From Alphaproteobacteria bacterium (GTDB lineage Bacteria; Pseudomonadota; Alphaproteobacteria; Rhizobiales; Rhizobiaceae), in contig JANSYK010000002.1 in assembly GCA_024742485.1 (NCBI GenBank), forward strand, positions 1,364,001 through 1,428,000: a stretch of 64,000 bases of DNA, read 5' to 3'. Numbering within the stretch: the first letter of the stretch is position 1; the number at the start of each line of letters is the position of its first letter. Below are positions 28,333 through 36,424 of this stretch, piece by piece. Below the pieces are notes generated by a model. That model was not told where the DNA came from. It saw nothing but the letters and a program-made list of their open reading frames with translations, and did not search any database. A program made the translations under genes and the position numbers.

Positions 28333-29360
28333 GCATCGCACCCGAACATGTACCCAAAATGGAAACCGCATCGCTGGGCGAGCGGCTGGCGCCCCACGCA
28401 CCGCTGTTGCTGGTGCCGGTGCTGATGATCCTCGGTTTCCTGTCTATCACCAACACTTCGTCCTGGCTGACGCTGACTGTTTCAGGCCTGGCAATGGGCA
28501 TGATGATTTTCATCATGGCCTCCGGCCTGACGCTGGTCTTCGGTCTGATGGATGTCATCAATTTCGGTCATGGCGCTTTTGTTTCGGTTGGCGCCTTCAT
28601 TGGCGTGACAATTCTCTTTGCCCTTGGCGGCATGACCGAGCAGCCCTCGATCCTTCTCAATCTCCTTGCCGTTCTGGTCGCCGTCACCGGTGCGATGGCC
28701 GGAACGGCGATCATGGGCTGGGCCTTTGAGCGGGTCATTGTGAAACCGGTCTATGGCGCCCACCTCAAACAGATCCTCGTCACCATGGGTGGACTGATCA
28801 TTGTCGAACAACTGATCCATGTGGTCTGGGGGCCGGATGAAATCTTCCTGACACGGCCGGAGACCCTGAAAGGAGCGGTCACATTTGCCGGAGCGGCCAT
28901 CGAGAAATACCGGCTTCTGGCCGTGGCGATCGGCTTGGTTCTGTTCCTGGTGATGCGCTGGACATTGAAGAGCACGAAAATCGGATTGATCGTGCGTGCC
29001 GGGGTGGAAAATGGCGAAATGGTCGAAGCGCTCGGCTACCGGCTCCGGCTGGTCTTCATCGCCGTCTTCGTTGCCGGCTCGGCGCTCGCCGGTCTTGGTG
29101 GCGTCATGTGGGGGCTCTATCAGGAAGTCGTCACGGCCCATATGGGCCAGCAGATCATGATTCTCGTTTTCATCGTCGTCATCATCGGTGGGCTGGGTTC
29201 CGTCGAAGGTTGTTTCATCGGTGCCCTGCTGGTGGGCCTGATGCAGAACTACACCGCTTTTTTGGAGCCGAAGCTCGCACTTGTTTCGAATATCGGTCTG
29301 ATGGTCGCGATTCTCATGTGGCGTCCGCAGGGCATGATGCCGGTTGTGAAGGCGAAGTAG
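28329..29360 (+). CDS. ABC permease, LivH-like
   Basis: This 343-aa inner-membrane permease has about eight hydrophobic segments and the LivH motif FGLMDVINFGHGAFVSVGAF. GTG at 28329 is coupled to the LivF-like stop; an ATG ten codons later at 28359 is the alternative. It forms one half of the membrane channel of the importer. Confidence 0.88.
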   Translation: MSIAPEHVPKMETASLGERLAPHAPLLLVPVLMILGFLSITNTSSWLTLTVSGLAMGMMIFIMASGLTLVFGLMDVINFGHGAFVSVGAFIGVTILFALGGMTEQPSILLNLLAVLVAVTGAMAGTAIMGWAFERVIVKPVYGAHLKQILVTMGGLIIVEQLIHVVWGPDEIFLTRPETLKGAVTFAGAAIEKYRLLAVAIGLVLFLVMRWTLKSTKIGLIVRAGVENGEMVEALGYRLRLVFIAVFVAGSALAGLGGVMWGLYQEVVTAHMGQQIMILVFIVVIIGGLGSVEGCFIGALLVGLMQNYTAFLEPKLALVSNIGLMVAILMWRPQGMMPVVKAK

Positions 29361-29361
29361 G

Positions 29362-30420
29362 ATGTTGGTCAATCTTCTCTCCGGCGACAGGCCGCGCAGC
29401 CGGATGCTGACCCTTGTTCTTGTGGCTATCCTTGTCGGGCTGGCCTTTGCGCCGTTTCTCTTTCCCGGAACCCGGTCTCTGGAAACGGCAGCGCGCATCT
29501 GTATCTTTATCGTGCTTGTCGCCAGCTATGACCTGATGCTCGGCTATAGCGGCATTGTCAGCTTTGCCCACACCATGTTTTTTGGCATCGGCGCCTATGG
29601 GGTCGCACTGGCATCGACCCATATGGGCCGGGGATTTGATGCGCTGCTGACGGGCACCGTTGCCGGTGCCCTGGTTGCAGCGCTGCTGGCGCTGATCATC
29701 GGCCTGTTCAGCCTGCGCGTGCGCGCCATCTTCTTTGCCATGATCACACTGGCGGTCGCTTCGGCGGTCGCCGTTCTGGTCAGCCAGCTTTCGGGCCTGA
29801 CAGGCGGTGAGGATGGGTTGAACTATCGGATCCCCCGCGCGCTGACACCGGCCTTCAAATTTGCCGACGGGTCCTTCCTGGGCGTGCGCATGAATGGCAA
29901 GTTGCTGAACTACTATCTGATCTTCATCGCGTCATTCGTTCTGTTCCTGCTCCTTCTGCGGATCGTCAATTCGCCCTTCGGCCGTGTTCTGCAGGCAATC
30001 CGGGAAAATGATTTTCGCGCCGAATCGATCGGCTATCGGGTGGTTCTTTATCGGACCGTTGCAACCTGCATATCCGCCGCCGTCGCTGCCATCGCCGGTT
30101 CTCTGTTTGCGATCTGGCTGCGCTATGTCGGTCCCGACACGACACTCAGCTTCGAGATCATGATCGATATATTGTTGATGGTCGTCATCGGCGGCATGGG
30201 GACGATGTACGGCGCGGTCATCGGTGCCACACTTTTCGTCATCGCACAGAACTATCTTCAAAACCTCATGGGTGTTGCAGCAGAAACCGTTTCGGCCGTT
30301 CCATTGTTGCCGGACCTTCTCAATCCGGACCGCTGGCTGCTTTGGCTCGGCGTGCTGTTCGTGCTGAGTGTCTATTTCTTCCCGTCCGGTGTGGTCGGAC
30401 GATTGCGTGGCACATCGTAG
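29362..30420 (+). CDS. ABC permease, LivM-like
   Basis: This 352-aa permease has multiple hydrophobic segments and the LivM motifs YDLMLGYSGIVSFAHTMFFG and AIRENDFRAESIGY. It begins one base after the LivH-like stop. The alpha/beta hydrolase gene starts three bases after its stop, so transport and hydrolysis are probably co-expressed. Confidence 0.9.
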   Translation: MLVNLLSGDRPRSRMLTLVLVAILVGLAFAPFLFPGTRSLETAARICIFIVLVASYDLMLGYSGIVSFAHTMFFGIGAYGVALASTHMGRGFDALLTGTVAGALVAALLALIIGLFSLRVRAIFFAMITLAVASAVAVLVSQLSGLTGGEDGLNYRIPRALTPAFKFADGSFLGVRMNGKLLNYYLIFIASFVLFLLLLRIVNSPFGRVLQAIRENDFRAESIGYRVVLYRTVATCISAAVAAIAGSLFAIWLRYVGPDTTLSFEIMIDILLMVVIGGMGTMYGAVIGATLFVIAQNYLQNLMGVAAETVSAVPLLPDLLNPDRWLLWLGVLFVLSVYFFPSGVVGRLRGTS

Positions 30421-30423
30421 GAG

Positions 30424-31221
30424 ATGGATGGATTGCCATTCCACGACGCCGGAACAGGCCGGCCCGTTGTCTTCCTGCATGGTTGGACGATGCAGGGCTC
30501 GATCTTTGACAATCAGTTTGCGCGCCTTAAATCGCGGTTTCGTTGTATTGCCCCGGATCTGCCGGGCCATGGCGACAATGCCGATGGTGAGCCGACCATC
30601 GAGGGCGGGGTGCGCGTTCTGCATGCCGTATTGGAGGGTCTGGATCTGTCGGGTGCGATCCTTGTCGGCTGGTCCCTTGGCGCCGCGATCGCCTGGCGCC
30701 ATATCGCAGACCATGGTTCCGGGCGTATCGCAGGGATGATATCCGTCGACATGAGCCCGAAGCTCGTCAATTCACCGGGCTGGTCCCTCGGTCTGAAAGA
30801 CAAGGACATGAGTGGCTGCCTGGCCACCACAGCGCGGTTGCGCGATCACTGGACCGCCAGTGTTCCCGCCATAGCGGCCGGCATGTTTGCTACAGGCCAG
30901 GGAGCGGTCGACTATCCCCTCAAGTCAGCGGTCGAACAGATCGCCTCCAATGACCGCTCCGCCATGATCTCCATGTGGCAGTCGCTGCTGATGGCCGATG
31001 CCCGCGAGATGATTGCCGAACTGCCCGTTCCGCTGCTGGCGATATACGGCCGTGCGAGCCGTGTTTACAATGCCGAAACGGCCTATTGGCTGGAACAGAC
31101 TGCGCCGCAGGGCCAAAGCCTCGAATTCAAGAATGCCGGGCATTCACCGCATCTGGAGGAGCCTGATGCGTTCGCCGAGGCCATCAACGGTTTTGCCGAA
31201 ACAGTCGGTACCCTTACGTAA
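30424..31221 (+). CDS. Alpha/beta hydrolase
   Basis: This 265-aa cytoplasmic hydrolase has the oxyanion motif HGWTMQGS, nucleophile Ser84 in GWSLG and catalytic His240 in AGHSPHLEEP. The usual Asp after strand 7 appears as Ser in IYGRASRVYN, so the acid may be Asp109 in SVDMSP; this is a feature to check. As last gene of the TetR-regulated transport operon it may hydrolyse an imported ester or lactone to an acid that the facing CoA ligase activates. Confidence 0.82.
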   Translation: MDGLPFHDAGTGRPVVFLHGWTMQGSIFDNQFARLKSRFRCIAPDLPGHGDNADGEPTIEGGVRVLHAVLEGLDLSGAILVGWSLGAAIAWRHIADHGSGRIAGMISVDMSPKLVNSPGWSLGLKDKDMSGCLATTARLRDHWTASVPAIAAGMFATGQGAVDYPLKSAVEQIASNDRSAMISMWQSLLMADAREMIAELPVPLLAIYGRASRVYNAETAYWLEQTAPQGQSLEFKNAGHSPHLEEPDAFAEAINGFAETVGTLT

Positions 31222-31573
31222 CAATATCTCGTGCCAGAACCAGGCTGCGGCCCTCGCAAATCAGCGTTCCGTCCGGTCGGTGGCAGGTTGATCGCAGATC
31301 GACAAGATGCTTGTCCGGCCGCAACCGGGTGATTTCCACCCGCGCGGTGAGGGGTGCATCCACCGGCGCCTGTGTGTGAAACCGCATGTCCTGCTTGAGG
31401 TAATTCGTGCCCGGCCCTGGAAGCTTGACCCCGAGCAGGTAGGAAAACAGCGCTGCAACAAGCGGTTCTGGCACCGATTCGACCAGGGGATGGCCAGAGA
31501 GTCGACAAAACTCTTCCAACTCCCGTCGGGAGTAGCTACGGACCGTCTCGGCAATCTGCCCAACCTTCATCAT
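31214..31573 (-). CDS. MaoC-like hot-dog protein lacking catalytic motif
   Basis: This 119-aa protein has a MaoC-type hot-dog fold (KLPGPGTNYLKQDMRFHTQAPVD, then RVEITRLRPD). The D-x-N-P-x-H hydratase motif is absent: the equivalent region reads SGHPLVESVPEP. Its start overlaps the stop of the catalytically complete MaoC gene by four bases (ATGA), so the two may form a heteromer, as in ChsH1/ChsH2-type hydratases. Its end overlaps the convergent hydrolase gene by eight bases. Confidence 0.75.
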   Translation of the reverse strand: MMKVGQIAETVRSYSRRELEEFCRLSGHPLVESVPEPLVAALFSYLLGVKLPGPGTNYLKQDMRFHTQAPVDAPLTARVEITRLRPDKHLVDLRSTCHRPDGTLICEGRSLVLARDIVT

Positions 31574-31932
31574 GCGATTGTGGTCTTTCCCGTCAGCAGC
31601 ACGGCGTCGTCGGAGAGGCGCGTGGCTTCGACACCGAATGTGGAGGCGTCTATGCGGCGAACCTCCAGGCGAACGCGGTCTCCGACAAAACAGGGATTGG
31701 GGAACATCAGTGTCTGGTCGACATGGCGGCAATCCGGATAGGTCGCCGTCAGCAGACCCCACAACTTTCCGTAGATCAGCATGCCATGGGAGACCGTTCG
31801 TCCGAAGCGCGTGCGCGCCGAGAATGCAGGGTCAACATGAATCGGATTGTCGTCGCCGCTGATGTCGGCGAACAGGTCGAATTCCTCCTGTGTCGGGATC
31901 CATTCCCGCATGATCGTCTCGGAGTTGCTCAC
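31570..31932 (-). CDS. MaoC-type enoyl-CoA hydratase
   Basis: This 120-aa single hot-dog hydratase has the active-site motif DDNPIHVDPAF and the GRTVSHGML segment of (R)-specific enoyl-CoA hydratases. It probably hydrates an enoyl-CoA formed after activation of the imported acid. It overlaps the ligase gene by four bases and the degenerate MaoC gene by four bases, so all three are translationally coupled. Confidence 0.85.
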   Translation of the reverse strand: MSNSETIMREWIPTQEEFDLFADISGDDNPIHVDPAFSARTRFGRTVSHGMLIYGKLWGLLTATYPDCRHVDQTLMFPNPCFVGDRVRLEVRRIDASTFGVEATRLSDDAVLLTGKTTIA

Positions 31933-33431
31933 GTCATCTGGTCTCGAAGAACGGGTTTGCGTATTTTTCCGGCTGCTGTGCGAGGAAAATCATCCACAAT
32001 GTGAAAGCTCTTCGGGACCTTGTAGGCTGCAAGCCTTTCCCGACACCATTCGGGCAGGGCGTTGAGGTCGATGGCATGCGCTGGCCGAACCAGCAAAAAG
32101 GCCGCGCCAACCTCACCCCATTGTTCATCCGGAACGCCAATGACCGCCGCTTCGAGAATATCCGGATGGCCATCCAGCACCCGCTCGACCTCGGCGGGAT
32201 AGACATTCTCGCCCCCGGATATGAACATGTCCTTGATCCGGTCGACAATGAAATAATAGCCGTCCTCGTCACGCCGGGCGACATCGCCCGTACGCAGCCA
32301 CCCGTCATCATCAAACGCCTTTTGGGTGGCTTCGGCATTGTCGAAATAACCCGGTGTGACGGCCGGTCCGCGCAACAGCAACTCGCCCTCGCCAGGCACC
32401 ATACTCGGCACATTGTCAAGCCGTGCCTCGGTGAGCATTTGTGCCTTGCCGACCGATCCGATCTTGCGGGCTGCAGCTGCTTCATCATTCAGAAAGGCCG
32501 TTGGGCCGGTCTCGGTCATGCCGAAGCCATTGCAGATGTACAACCCGCGTTCGGCAAAGAACCGGATCTGGGTCTCCGGCAACGGTGCACCGCCACAGCC
32601 ACAATGAAGGCCCCCCCAATTCACATCGTCGACAGCATCATGCAGGCTTAGTGCCTGATAGATGGCGGGTACACCGAAAAACTGCGTAACGGATCCGCTG
32701 CGTAGAAGTGCAAAAACATGGTCGATTTCGAATTTCGGCAGCACCGTTGAAACGCCGCCAAACAAAAACAGTGGCAATGTGTAAAGATTGATGCCCGCAG
32801 TGTGAAAGAGTGGCAGGAAGTTGATGCTGCTGTCCTGGGACGTCAGGTCGATGGCCTGGGCGACGTTCACTGCATTGGCCCAGCCCATTTGGGCTGTCTG
32901 AATGACCGCCTTCGGCAGGCCTGTTGTCCCCGAAGTGAAGAGAAGGTACCAGGGACTGTTGGCCGCTGCCCGTGATGGCTCTGATCTGACTGGCATGTCG
33001 TAATAGGCCGGAAAGCACGTCTGCGCTCCGGTTCCGGGATCGATGGCGATGGTTTTCAAGGCCAGTTTACCGGCCAGTGCCAACGCGACCTCGGCATTGG
33101 GTTCGTCAAACAAGACCGCCGAGGCGTCCACGCTGCGGACAACCTCCGTCAATTCGGCAATCGGTTGCCGCCAGTTCAGCGGCGCAAGAATGATCCCGGT
33201 GCGCTGGCAGGCAAAGAGCGCAATGAAAAACTCGACGCGGTTGAGCGTCAGGATGGCTAGCCGGTCACCGGGTTTCAATCCCGTATCGACTAGCCCGGTC
33301 GCAACCTGTGAGGCGGCTGCATTAATGTCAGCAAAAGTCCATTGCCGGTCCGCCTGAATGTCGATGAACGCCGTGCGATCTGGCGTCAGTTCAGCCCGTT
33401 TCGCCGCCATGTCGGGAACCGCGTTGAACAT
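31929..33431 (-). CDS. Acyl-CoA ligase (AMP-forming)
   Basis: This 500-aa member of the acyl-CoA synthetase family has the AMP-binding motif LLFTSGTTGLPKAV, the NGFGMTETGP motif and GWLRTGDVARRDEDGY. The catalytic Lys near the C-terminus is in RTAAGKIRK. It converts a carboxylic acid to its CoA thioester with ATP. It starts one base before the crotonase-like stop and is coupled to the MaoC gene. The chain length or ring type of the acid is not evident. Confidence 0.92.
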   Translation of the reverse strand: MFNAVPDMAAKRAELTPDRTAFIDIQADRQWTFADINAAASQVATGLVDTGLKPGDRLAILTLNRVEFFIALFACQRTGIILAPLNWRQPIAELTEVVRSVDASAVLFDEPNAEVALALAGKLALKTIAIDPGTGAQTCFPAYYDMPVRSEPSRAAANSPWYLLFTSGTTGLPKAVIQTAQMGWANAVNVAQAIDLTSQDSSINFLPLFHTAGINLYTLPLFLFGGVSTVLPKFEIDHVFALLRSGSVTQFFGVPAIYQALSLHDAVDDVNWGGLHCGCGGAPLPETQIRFFAERGLYICNGFGMTETGPTAFLNDEAAAARKIGSVGKAQMLTEARLDNVPSMVPGEGELLLRGPAVTPGYFDNAEATQKAFDDDGWLRTGDVARRDEDGYYFIVDRIKDMFISGGENVYPAEVERVLDGHPDILEAAVIGVPDEQWGEVGAAFLLVRPAHAIDLNALPEWCRERLAAYKVPKSFHIVDDFPRTAAGKIRKPVLRDQMT

Positions 33432-34235
33432 TCACACCGCCTCGGACAGTTGATCGAGAAACCGCTGCATTCCCCGACGCGTGGCAGGCGTTGCGATGTG
33501 CTGCTTGAAGGAAGTCAGTTCAGCCTCAAGACCGGTTCGGATTTGTCCCAGTCGCGCCTCGTTCCAGATGAGGCGCTTGGCTGCCAGCATGGCGGGCGGA
33601 TCATGGTCTTCTGCGAGACCGGCCAGTAGCGAATCGAGGCTCCGGTTGAGGGTCTGTTCCGATGTGACCTGCTCGGCAAGCCCCAGCCGGCGTGCTTCGT
33701 CGGCCTTGATCCGCGCATTGGTCAGCTGGATCTGTAGCGCTCGGCCGGCACCCAAGCGTTCCGGCAACAGAGCGCTCCAGCCACCATCCGGAGAAAACCC
33801 GACCCGTGAAAAATAGGGTTGCAGAAATGCGTTGTCCGCAAGCACTACCAGGTCGGAGGCAAAGATCAGTCCCGCCGATCCGCCGGTGATCGCTCCCTGA
33901 GCGCCGGTCACGATGATGGCCGGAAGAGCCAGCATGCGGTGGATAATCGACTGAAGCAGTCCGACCACCTGGTCACTGAAGCGCTCGGCGTCGCCCGCCT
34001 TTGAGGCTGCGAGGAAGGAAGATACATCGCCACCGGTGGAGAAGTTTCGCCCTTCTGCCCGCAGCGTGACGAAAACGGCTTTCCGGTCCCTTGCCAGATC
34101 AAGCGCATCAGATAGCTGCCCCAGAATTACCGGTTCCAGGCTGTTGGCACGCCCGGGCGCTGCCAGCACGATGCCGACATGCCGATACGCGCCATTGATC
34201 AGCGTTTCGTTGGTTTTGACTTTCAGCCGTGTCAC
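33432..34235 (-). CDS. Crotonase-family enoyl-CoA isomerase/hydratase-like protein
   Basis: This 267-aa crotonase-fold protein has the oxyanion-hole region FSTGGDVSSF. The usual hydratase glutamates are missing: the first site reads ITGGSAGLIFASD (Ala in place of Glu) and the second Q-P-Y-F. An Asp in FSPDGG matches the isomerase subgroup exemplified by PaaG. It is therefore more likely an enoyl-CoA isomerase or C-C bond enzyme than a hydratase. The GTG start at 34235 overlaps the TetR stop (GTGA). Confidence 0.82.
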   Translation of the reverse strand: MTRLKVKTNETLINGAYRHVGIVLAAPGRANSLEPVILGQLSDALDLARDRKAVFVTLRAEGRNFSTGGDVSSFLAASKAGDAERFSDQVVGLLQSIIHRMLALPAIIVTGAQGAITGGSAGLIFASDLVVLADNAFLQPYFSRVGFSPDGGWSALLPERLGAGRALQIQLTNARIKADEARRLGLAEQVTSEQTLNRSLDSLLAGLAEDHDPPAMLAAKRLIWNEARLGQIRTGLEAELTSFKQHIATPATRRGMQRFLDQLSEAV

Positions 34236-34822
34236 GGTTCCAGCCCGTGCCGGATCAGATCGAATGCGTCGTCGGCTATCTGGTCGAGATCGTCGGATTC
34301 GCCCCACAGCACGTAACGTTCGCCGAGGGTTTTGGCCATGCCCATCAAGGCCCATGCCCTGACCTCGGCATTGCCGGGTCGGATGGTCTCGGTCTGGGTG
34401 GCGCGATTCAACTGGCGCCGGTAGGCCTCGGCAAACGAGGTAAAATAATCCTTGTAGGCTTCCGGATCGACGAACCGTGCTTCTTCGACGATCCGATAGA
34501 GAGCCGGATGGTCTGCCACGAATCGAAGAAAGGCCTTCAACCCGAGATACTCCGCTTGAAGACGGCTGTCGGCCGGCGTCGTTGCTTCCGCCAGCACTGC
34601 ACGCGTCATGTGTCCCATTTCGGCAACCAGTTCGCGAAAGACCTCCTCCTTGCTGCTGAAATAGATGTAGAATGTGCCGAGCGCCGTTCCCGCCTCGCGG
34701 GTTATCTCGGCAATGGAGGCGTCGGTGAATCCACGCTGGCCGATCACCCGTTCAGCCGCCCTGAGGATCTGCTCCCGGCGGGTCTTGCCGCGTTTGGTCT
34801 TGGGTTTGGTCGGTGCGTTCAT
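34232..34822 (-). CDS. TetR-family transcriptional regulator
   Basis: This 196-aa regulator has an N-terminal TetR helix-turn-helix (ASIAEITREAGTALGTFYIYF, residues about 30-50) and a helical ligand domain. ATG 34822 is used; an in-frame ATG at 34846 lies inside the operator and is less likely. It is the first gene of the crotonase, ligase and MaoC operon. Probable targets are the two identical sites at 25563-25585 and 34831-34853, and the ligand is probably an acyl-CoA of this pathway. Confidence 0.88.
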   Translation of the reverse strand: MNAPTKPKTKRGKTRREQILRAAERVIGQRGFTDASIAEITREAGTALGTFYIYFSSKEEVFRELVAEMGHMTRAVLAEATTPADSRLQAEYLGLKAFLRFVADHPALYRIVEEARFVDPEAYKDYFTSFAEAYRRQLNRATQTETIRPGNAEVRAWALMGMAKTLGERYVLWGESDDLDQIADDAFDLIRHGLEP

Positions 34823-34830
34823 TTCAAAAC

Positions 34831-34879
34831 ATGAATTATGATTCATGTTTCATCTAACATGATGCGGCGATCCGGTCAA
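34831..34879 (-). promoter_or_regulatory. TetR promoter and operator, copy 2
   Basis: The 23-bp sequence at 34831-34853 is identical to 25563-25585 and contains the 21-bp dyad at 34832-34852. On the - strand, TTGACC (34879-34874) and a weak -10 around TTAGAT lie just upstream, so the dyad sits over the start of transcription of the TetR operon, as it does at the facing operon. Confidence 0.7.
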
Positions 34880-35064
34880 TCAGACGAACAACAGGCCAGA
34901 TATGGCTGGCCTGTTGTAGATCATACGCCGAATGAGAGTGCCGGCAAAACCCGGTTGCAGGACTCTGGACCGTTGCCGCGATCTGTCAGGAGCGTGACAA
35001 CGATGTTGGTCGTTGATTTGTGCGTGCTTCAGGTTTTGGCCTCTCCGACAAACCCAGGATTGCT

Positions 35065-35553
35065 CTAAACGTTGCGCGGTATCCGCAGGATCTGGCCCGG
35101 AAAAATGAGGTTCGGATCCGAGACCACATGCTGGTTTGCCTGCTGGATCGGCTGCCAGTCGCTGCTGCCTTCATAGTAGTGTTGCGCAAGGGCGGTCAGT
35201 GTGTCGCCAGCGACGACTTCATGCTCGAAATAACCGGTATAGCCCGGCAGGATCATCGGTCCGTAAAGCACCGGCACTGTCACCGTGGGAATGGGACCTT
35301 CGCCGCCGCCGCTGTCGTCGGTCAGGGTGACAAACAAGCGGTTGAGTTTGAATGCGGTGTCGCCGGGGATCGTGATGCTTGCATGGAATTGCCGGATGGA
35401 TGTCGCGCCGACCGTGGCAGCACCGGTCACTTCGTCATGGCCCTCGCTGACCTTGATGGTCAGATGCGCTTCGAAGCCGACGGCATTGCCGGCAATCAGG
35501 ATGTTGCTGCCAACCAGATCAAAGGGTTGGGGCTGCTGGATATCAATGTTCAT
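35065..35553 (-). CDS. Gmad2 and LysM domain protein
   Basis: This 162-aa protein has an N-terminal immunoglobulin-like Gmad2-type domain (residues about 10-95, NILIAGNAVGFEAHLTIKVSEG) and a C-terminal LysM motif (HEVVAGDTLTALAQHYYEG ... ANQHVVSDPNLIFPGQILRIP, residues about 112-160). LysM binds peptidoglycan. No signal peptide is seen at the chosen ATG (35553, with AGGAGAGG upstream), so how it reaches the wall is unclear. It is not obviously in an operon. Confidence 0.78.
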   Translation of the reverse strand: MNIDIQQPQPFDLVGSNILIAGNAVGFEAHLTIKVSEGHDEVTGAATVGATSIRQFHASITIPGDTAFKLNRLFVTLTDDSGGGEGPIPTVTVPVLYGPMILPGYTGYFEHEVVAGDTLTALAQHYYEGSSDWQPIQQANQHVVSDPNLIFPGQILRIPRNV

Positions 35554-35773
35554 TTTCGCCTCTCCTTGGGAGCGTTTTCCCGTCGCCCGACAAGATTGAC
35601 GCAACTCCGCGACAATTTGATGGCTGCTGAATCGATCCTCGAAAAGACTGGAAGGCGTCCATCAAAAACCACCGAACGACATTCGCAACATCAACGCTGC
35701 ATTCGGATTCCGATATCGTGGAAGTTACATTGAACATTTGACACGACCCGTGTTCCGGGACGAAGATGGTGGC

Positions 35774-36334
35774 ATGGATGCTGTGTCGCCGCCTGATATC
35801 GGCCAACTGGTCAAAAGCGCTCGAAAGGCCCATGGGCTGACCTTGGAGGGTGTGGCCGAGCGCAGTGGCGTGTCCAGATCGATGCTGTCGGCGATCGAGC
35901 GCGGCACCGTCAATCCGACCTTCTCGATCGTCTGGGCGCTGACCCAGGCATTGGGATTGGACCTTGCGTCTTTTGATGGCGGCCGGCAGCAGGATCCGAT
36001 CGAACATGTGCATCACTATTCCACACCGGTGCGCCGCAGTGCCGATGGTAAATGTGAACTATACATGCTCAGCCCGCGCCGGTCAGTCCTGCCGGTTGAA
36101 TGGTACCGGCTACAAATACAGTCTGGTGGCTGTCTGGATTCGAAAGCCCATGCGCACGCCACATTCGAGCATCTCACCTGCTTGAGCGGCACACTTTCCG
36201 TCACGGTCGATGAGCGGACGGTTCATGCCGAGGCCGGTGACACGCTGCGCTACCGGGCCGATCGGCCCCACCGGATCGACAACACCTATGGTGGAGAGAC
36301 CCAGGCATTGCTGCTGGTCGCGCAGCCACAATAG
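35774..36334 (+). CDS. XRE-family regulator with cupin domain
   Basis: This 186-aa protein has an N-terminal XRE helix-turn-helix (GVAERSGVSRSMLSAIERG) and a C-terminal cupin domain (residues about 100-180, HAHATFEHLTCLSGTLSVTV, then RADRPHRIDN) that probably binds a small ligand. The start is uncertain: ATG 35774 has a weak ribosome site, and a TTG at 35738 would add twelve residues. It lies 90 bases upstream of kbl-tdh in the same direction and is the likely regulator of threonine/glycine use. Confidence 0.85.
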   Translation: MDAVSPPDIGQLVKSARKAHGLTLEGVAERSGVSRSMLSAIERGTVNPTFSIVWALTQALGLDLASFDGGRQQDPIEHVHHYSTPVRRSADGKCELYMLSPRRSVLPVEWYRLQIQSGGCLDSKAHAHATFEHLTCLSGTLSVTVDERTVHAEAGDTLRYRADRPHRIDNTYGGETQALLLVAQPQ

Positions 36335-36366
36335 GTCCTCAGAGGTCGGATAAGGTGTGCCTCCGC

Positions 36367-36410
36367 TTGACAGAAACAACGCGAGTCCAATATCCTGGAA
36401 ACAGTATAAT
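36367..36410 (+). promoter_or_regulatory. Candidate kbl promoter
   Basis: TTGACA at 36367-36372 is followed after 18 bases by TATCCT (36391-36396). A perfect TATAAT at 36405-36410 has no good -35 at standard spacing and would leave only a few bases before the kbl ATG at 36425. The first pair is preferred. Confidence 0.45.
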
Positions 36411-36424
36411 ATATCGGAATTGAT

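Noticed and set aside
28482-29498. 338-aa open frame antisense to the LivH-like permease
   Set aside because: Asp/His/Gln-rich translation expected from reverse-complemented hydrophobic codons; no ribosome site.
34822-34846. Longer start (ATG 34846) for the TetR gene
   Set aside because: That ATG lies within the operator dyad near the likely transcription start; ATG 34822 is more plausible.
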